From the NCBI GenBank assembly GCA_020636005.1, contig JACJYR010000001.1, forward strand, positions 2,546,501 through 2,610,500: a stretch of 64,000 nt of DNA, read 5' to 3'. The position numbers were made by a program, and so were the translations under genes. Positions 61,000-64,000 of the stretch are shown one piece after another. Numbering within the stretch: the first letter of the stretch is position 1; every line of letters starts with the position of its first letter. This DNA comes from Lewinellaceae bacterium (GTDB taxonomy: Bacteria; Bacteroidota; Bacteroidia; Chitinophagales; Saprospiraceae). A model generated the notes under the pieces. The model saw only the letters and a program-made list of their open reading frames with translations, searched no databases and was not told the DNA's origin.

Positions 61000-61743
61000 A
61001 TGAAATATGCCATCGGATGCCTGTTGTTCCTGGCCCTCAGATGCGGTGGGAGCAGCCCCCACAAGGCACAAACGGAAAAGCCGGGGGGTGCCGGCCCCGT
61101 AGTTGCCGAACTAAAAACCGAAGATACCGGCACTGCCCCTTCGGATACAGTTGCCGAAAACAGGGCGCCTGCACCCTCGCCGGCCCCACCGGACTATGAT
61201 ACCGCTGCCTGGGCAGAAATCATCCGCCTCGACCCCACCATCCTGCTCGATCTCCGCTATGCCACGGCAAACAATTTTGTGAAAGAAAAAATGTATGACT
61301 GCCCCCGCTGCTTCCTGCGCCCGGAGGTGGCAAGGGCACTGTTGGAGGCCCAGCGGGACTTGCAAAAACAGGGCCTGGGCCTGAAAATGTACGACTGCTA
61401 CCGCCCCCGCCCCATCCAATGGAAGCTCTGGAACAAGGTGCCGGACCCCCGCTACGTTGCCGATCCCCGCAAAGGCTCCATGCACAACCGGGGCATGGCC
61501 GTTGACTTGACGATTGTGGATGCCGAGGGCAAAGAACTGGACATGGGTACCGATTTCGACTACTTTGGCAAGGAAGCCTATCACAGTTATACCGACCATC
61601 CCGAAACGGTGCTTGGAAACCGAAAGCTATTGGTGGAAACCTTGGCAGCACATCATTTCCGCTCTACCTCAACGGAGTGGTGGCACTATTCTTACATACC
61701 CAAGACTTTCCCCCTTGATGACTGGATTTGGAAGTGCAAGTGA
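61000..61743 (+). CDS. VanX-like D-Ala-D-Ala dipeptidase lipoprotein (M15D)
   Basis: 247 residues. MKYAIGCLLFLALRC is a lipoprotein signal (Cys about 15), followed by a Pro/Ala-rich linker to about residue 65. Catalytic features: SMHNRGMAVDLT (about 160-171, zinc His and Asp), the arginine in DCYRPRPIQWKLW, and EWWHYSY (about 226-232, Glu base and zinc His). Known relatives hydrolyse D-Ala-D-Ala dipeptide (VanX, DdpX). As a periplasmic lipoprotein it more likely recycles murein-derived dipeptide than confers glycopeptide resistance. Not linked to any vanS/vanR or vanHA genes. Confidence 0.85.
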   Translation: MKYAIGCLLFLALRCGGSSPHKAQTEKPGGAGPVVAELKTEDTGTAPSDTVAENRAPAPSPAPPDYDTAAWAEIIRLDPTILLDLRYATANNFVKEKMYDCPRCFLRPEVARALLEAQRDLQKQGLGLKMYDCYRPRPIQWKLWNKVPDPRYVADPRKGSMHNRGMAVDLTIVDAEGKELDMGTDFDYFGKEAYHSYTDHPETVLGNRKLLVETLAAHHFRSTSTEWWHYSYIPKTFPLDDWIWKCK

Positions 61744-61843
61744 TGGTATTATTGTTTCATGGCCTTCAATGCAGCCCAAACAATGAGACCATGAAGTCAT
61801 CCACATTTTTTCAATAACTTCGCCACCCATTTTATATAGCACA

Positions 61844-63085
61844 ATGACTGCCTCAAACAGCAATATCCTCGAACTGACGGAAAATTACCTGACCACTTTT
61901 TTTCAGGAGAGAATTGGTGGGGAGTATGTATTCCACGACATTCATCATACACTCAACGTGGTGGAATCGGCGATGGAGATCGGACTAGGCTGCAACCTGG
62001 ACGAACGGGAACTGGAATTGCTGCAATTGGCAGCCTGGTTCCACGACAGCGGCTACGATCAGGGGGCCGAAAACCATGAGGAGCGCAGTTGCCACTATGC
62101 GGTGGCGTTTTTGTCAAAACAAGGTGTAAAAGAACAAGATCTCGACCTGATCACCCGCTGCATCATGGCCACAAAACTGCCATTTAAGCCCAAGGATTTG
62201 CTGGAAGAGATCATCTGCGATGCCGACCTGAGCCACCTGGGCAAAAAGGTTTATTGGGACAGGTGCGGCAGGCTGCGGCAGGAACTGCTGCTGACCAGGA
62301 GCAGGTTGATGTCGGAAGCGGAATGGGTGGAATTCGAGCTGAATTTTATGAACAACCACCGCTATTTCACCGCCGTGGCCGAGGAGCTCTACAACGAGCG
62401 CAAGCTGAAGCATATCAAACAATTGCGCAAGCAACAACTCCGGCTGAACCCCAAAGAGGTTGAGTCGGTGGACGATTTGGCCAGAAAGGACAAGAAGAAG
62501 AAAAAAAACAAGAACGGCCCCGTCTCCATATTAAAAGAAAGGGAACTGGAACTGAACCAATTCAGCCTTGGCCGTGGCGTAGAGACGATGTACCGCACCA
62601 CTTACCGTACGCACATCAACCTCAGCCAGATGGCCGACAACAAGGCCAACATTATGCTGAGCATCAATGCCATCGTCATTTCCATCGCTGTCCCCCAATT
62701 GTTGCCCAAGTTCGACAACCACCCCAACCTGATCCTGCCAACGATAATGCTGTTGGCCTCCTGCGTAGTGGCCATTGTGCTGGCAACCCTGGCGACACGG
62801 CCTAAAATTACCGAAGGTAAAATCACCCATGAAGACATCGAAGCCCGACGTGCCAACCTGCTGTTCTTCGGCAATTTTTATGAAATGAAGCTGGAAGATT
62901 TTCAGTGGGGCATGATGGAGATGATAAAGGACAAGGACTTTTTGTACAGTTCCATGACCAAGGACATTTACTACCTGGGCGTGGTGCTGGCCAAAAAATA
63001 CCGCTACCTGAGCCACTGCTATGCCGTGTTTATGTACGGTATGATCATTACCGTGATTGCTTTTGCCCTTTCTATGCTCCTGTAA
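61844..63085 (+). CDS. HD-domain protein with C-terminal Pycsar effector (PycTM, DUF5706) module
   Basis: 413 residues. Residues about 8-190 are an HD phosphohydrolase domain: YVFHDIHHTLNVV, AAWFHDSGYDQG, NHEERSC and ICDADLSHLG supply the metal-binding His/Asp set. A Lys-rich linker (about 212-222) leads to the PycTM module with two helices (about 278-293 and 300-322), the soluble segment IEARRANLLFFGNFYEM and a final helix (about 392-412). RTHINLSQMADNKANIMLSI is the conserved PycTM opening. In Pycsar anti-phage systems such modules damage the membrane after cCMP/cUMP binding. No cyclase gene adjoins, so this may be a stand-alone regulator with the HD domain limiting the nucleotide signal. 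Confidence 0.82.
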   Translation: MTASNSNILELTENYLTTFFQERIGGEYVFHDIHHTLNVVESAMEIGLGCNLDERELELLQLAAWFHDSGYDQGAENHEERSCHYAVAFLSKQGVKEQDLDLITRCIMATKLPFKPKDLLEEIICDADLSHLGKKVYWDRCGRLRQELLLTRSRLMSEAEWVEFELNFMNNHRYFTAVAEELYNERKLKHIKQLRKQQLRLNPKEVESVDDLARKDKKKKKNKNGPVSILKERELELNQFSLGRGVETMYRTTYRTHINLSQMADNKANIMLSINAIVISIAVPQLLPKFDNHPNLILPTIMLLASCVVAIVLATLATRPKITEGKITHEDIEARRANLLFFGNFYEMKLEDFQWGMMEMIKDKDFLYSSMTKDIYYLGVVLAKKYRYLSHCYAVFMYGMIITVIAFALSMLL

Positions 63086-63211
63086 AAAAGGTGTTTGAGT
63101 GTTTCGGTGTTTTTGATGCCGGTTTTCAATGATTTGGCGAAAAATGCCGGCAAAAATTGAATACCCCAACCATACCAAAATACATAAACACAAAAACACA
63201 TCCCTCAAGTC

Positions 63212-64000
63212 TTGTTTTTCCAACTTCAACATACCGACCCAAGCTCCTCCGCCCGTGCCGGCATCCTCGAAACTGCGCATGGCCACATTGAGACGCCCAT
63301 CTTCATGCCCGTAGGGACGGTTGGGGCGGTGAAGGCTGTCCACCAGCACGAGTTGGTGGATGTGGTGCAGGCGCAGATTATTTTGGGGAATACCTACCAC
63401 CTGTACCTTCGGCCCGGTACGGATGTTTTGCAAAAAGCTGGCGGCCTACACCAGTTCATGGGCTGGGACCGGCCCATCCTCACCGACAGTGGCGGCTATC
63501 AGGTCTATTCGTTGAGTTCTAAAAGAAAAATCAAGGAAGAAGGCGTCACTTTCACTTCGCACCTCGACGGCTCGAAGCATTTTTTCAGCCCCGAATCGGC
63601 CGTGGATACCCAGCGGGAAATCGGGGCGGACATCATCATGGCGCTGGACGAATGCACCCCCTATCCCTGCGACTACCACTACGCTAAAAACTCGATGGGG
63701 CTGACCCACCGCTGGCTTCAGCGTTGCTGTGGGCATTTTGATAAAACGGCAGGTTTGTATGGGTACGAACAAAACTTGTTCCCCATCGTGCAGGGCAGTA
63801 CTTACAGGGATTTGCGTAAGGAATCGGCGGAAGTAATAGCGGCCTTTGACAGGGTGGGTAACGCCATCGGCGGCCTTTCCGTGGGCGAGCCGGAAGAGGA
63901 TATGTACGAAATGACGGAACTGGTCTGCGGCATTTTACCCAAAGAGAAACCACGCTACCTGATGGGCGTTGGTACCCCATTCAACATTCTGGAGTGCATC
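63212..64000 (+). CDS. tgt: queuine tRNA-ribosyltransferase, N-terminal part (cut by window edge)
   Basis: 263 residues can be read to the edge, of about 375 expected. The N-terminus is FFQLQHTDPSSSARAG, followed by ETPIFMPVGTVGAVKA, TDSGGYQVYSL (catalytic Asp region, about 90), and FPIVQGSTYRDLRKES, all typical of bacterial Tgt. The only start codon that fits the family is TTG 63212; the next upstream stop is 63186 and no ATG or GTG lies between. It exchanges guanine for preQ1 in tRNA anticodons, so with the QueD-family gene at 14402 it points to queuosine synthesis. The 126-bp spacer before it consists of GTGTTT-rich repeats in inverted arrangement. Confidence 0.9.
   Translation, partial: MFFQLQHTDPSSSARAGILETAHGHIETPIFMPVGTVGAVKAVHQHELVDVVQAQIILGNTYHLYLRPGTDVLQKAGGLHQFMGWDRPILTDSGGYQVYSLSSKRKIKEEGVTFTSHLDGSKHFFSPESAVDTQREIGADIIMALDECTPYPCDYHYAKNSMGLTHRWLQRCCGHFDKTAGLYGYEQNLFPIVQGSTYRDLRKESAEVIAAFDRVGNAIGGLSVGEPEEDMYEMTELVCGILPKEKPRYLMGVGTPFNILECI

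Noticed and set aside
60737..61003. 88-residue frame before the VanX-like gene
   Set aside because: No protein-like features, includes the promoter region and overlaps the real start codon.
61000..61743. Vancomycin-resistance cluster
   Set aside because: No vanH, vanA or vanRS neighbours, and the enzyme is a lipoprotein; murein turnover is the simpler explanation.
61844..63085. Complete Pycsar defence operon
   Set aside because: The cyclase half is missing on both sides; flanking genes are a dipeptidase and tgt.

Overview
The window comes from a member of the Bacteroidota, most likely the Saprospirales (Lewinella/Haliscomenobacter-like). The evidence is direct. Several genes sit just behind the Bacteroidota -7 box TAnnTTTG (for example 14354, 17590, 28169, 58749). 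Starts lack Shine-Dalgarno sites. Secreted proteins end in type IX secretion (T9SS) sorting domains. Regulation uses LytTR proteins and a LytS-type kinase. Base composition is moderately GC-rich except for an AT-rich patch at about 50.2-53.3 kb.

Layout. 0-2.7 kb: the start of an AI-2E-type permease, an acyl-CoA ligase, a decayed Uma2-family gene and a 149-bp fold-back element. 2.7-10.5 kb (minus): polysaccharide ligase, Wzz-like and flippase genes behind dnaE. 10.5-18.4 kb: a CHU_C-domain lipoprotein, an M15 peptidase, a LytS/LytR-type pair, a QueD-family enzyme, a long SpoIIM protein and small genes. Two copies of a MITE-like element lie here (11129 and 18185). 18.4-25.4 kb: a beta-propeller lipoprotein, a three-gene cluster (enolase-superfamily epimerase, DUF1611, PLP enzyme) that may process D-glutamate or murein peptides, and two envelope proteins. 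25.7-30.9 kb (plus): tandem paralogous choice-of-anchor-B T9SS proteins.

31-54 kb: a long, almost purely minus-strand block that is the most interesting part. Its core (35.2-50.2 kb) encodes two Ser/Thr kinases, a PP2C phosphatase, two FHA proteins, a MotA/TolQ-like plus MotB/ExbD-like pair, a TssR-like periplasmic protein, an outer-membrane barrel, a MacB/FtsX-type ABC pair and a small lipoprotein. The gene content resembles the threonine-phosphorylation arm of type VI secretion (PpkA/PppA/Fha plus TagQRST), but no T6SS tube, sheath or baseplate gene is visible and an ion-driven motor pair is present. My reading is a phospho-regulated trans-envelope machine that may be undescribed. It is bordered by an exported TPR-CHAT protein and a papain-like protease.

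54-64 kb: an unknown helical protein, a fibronectin-like secreted protein, a membrane patatin, then pth, a 5'-nucleotidase, a GtrA protein, a VanX-like dipeptidase, an HD-PycTM (Pycsar effector-like) protein and the start of tgt. No rRNA, tRNA, CRISPR array or intact transposase was seen.
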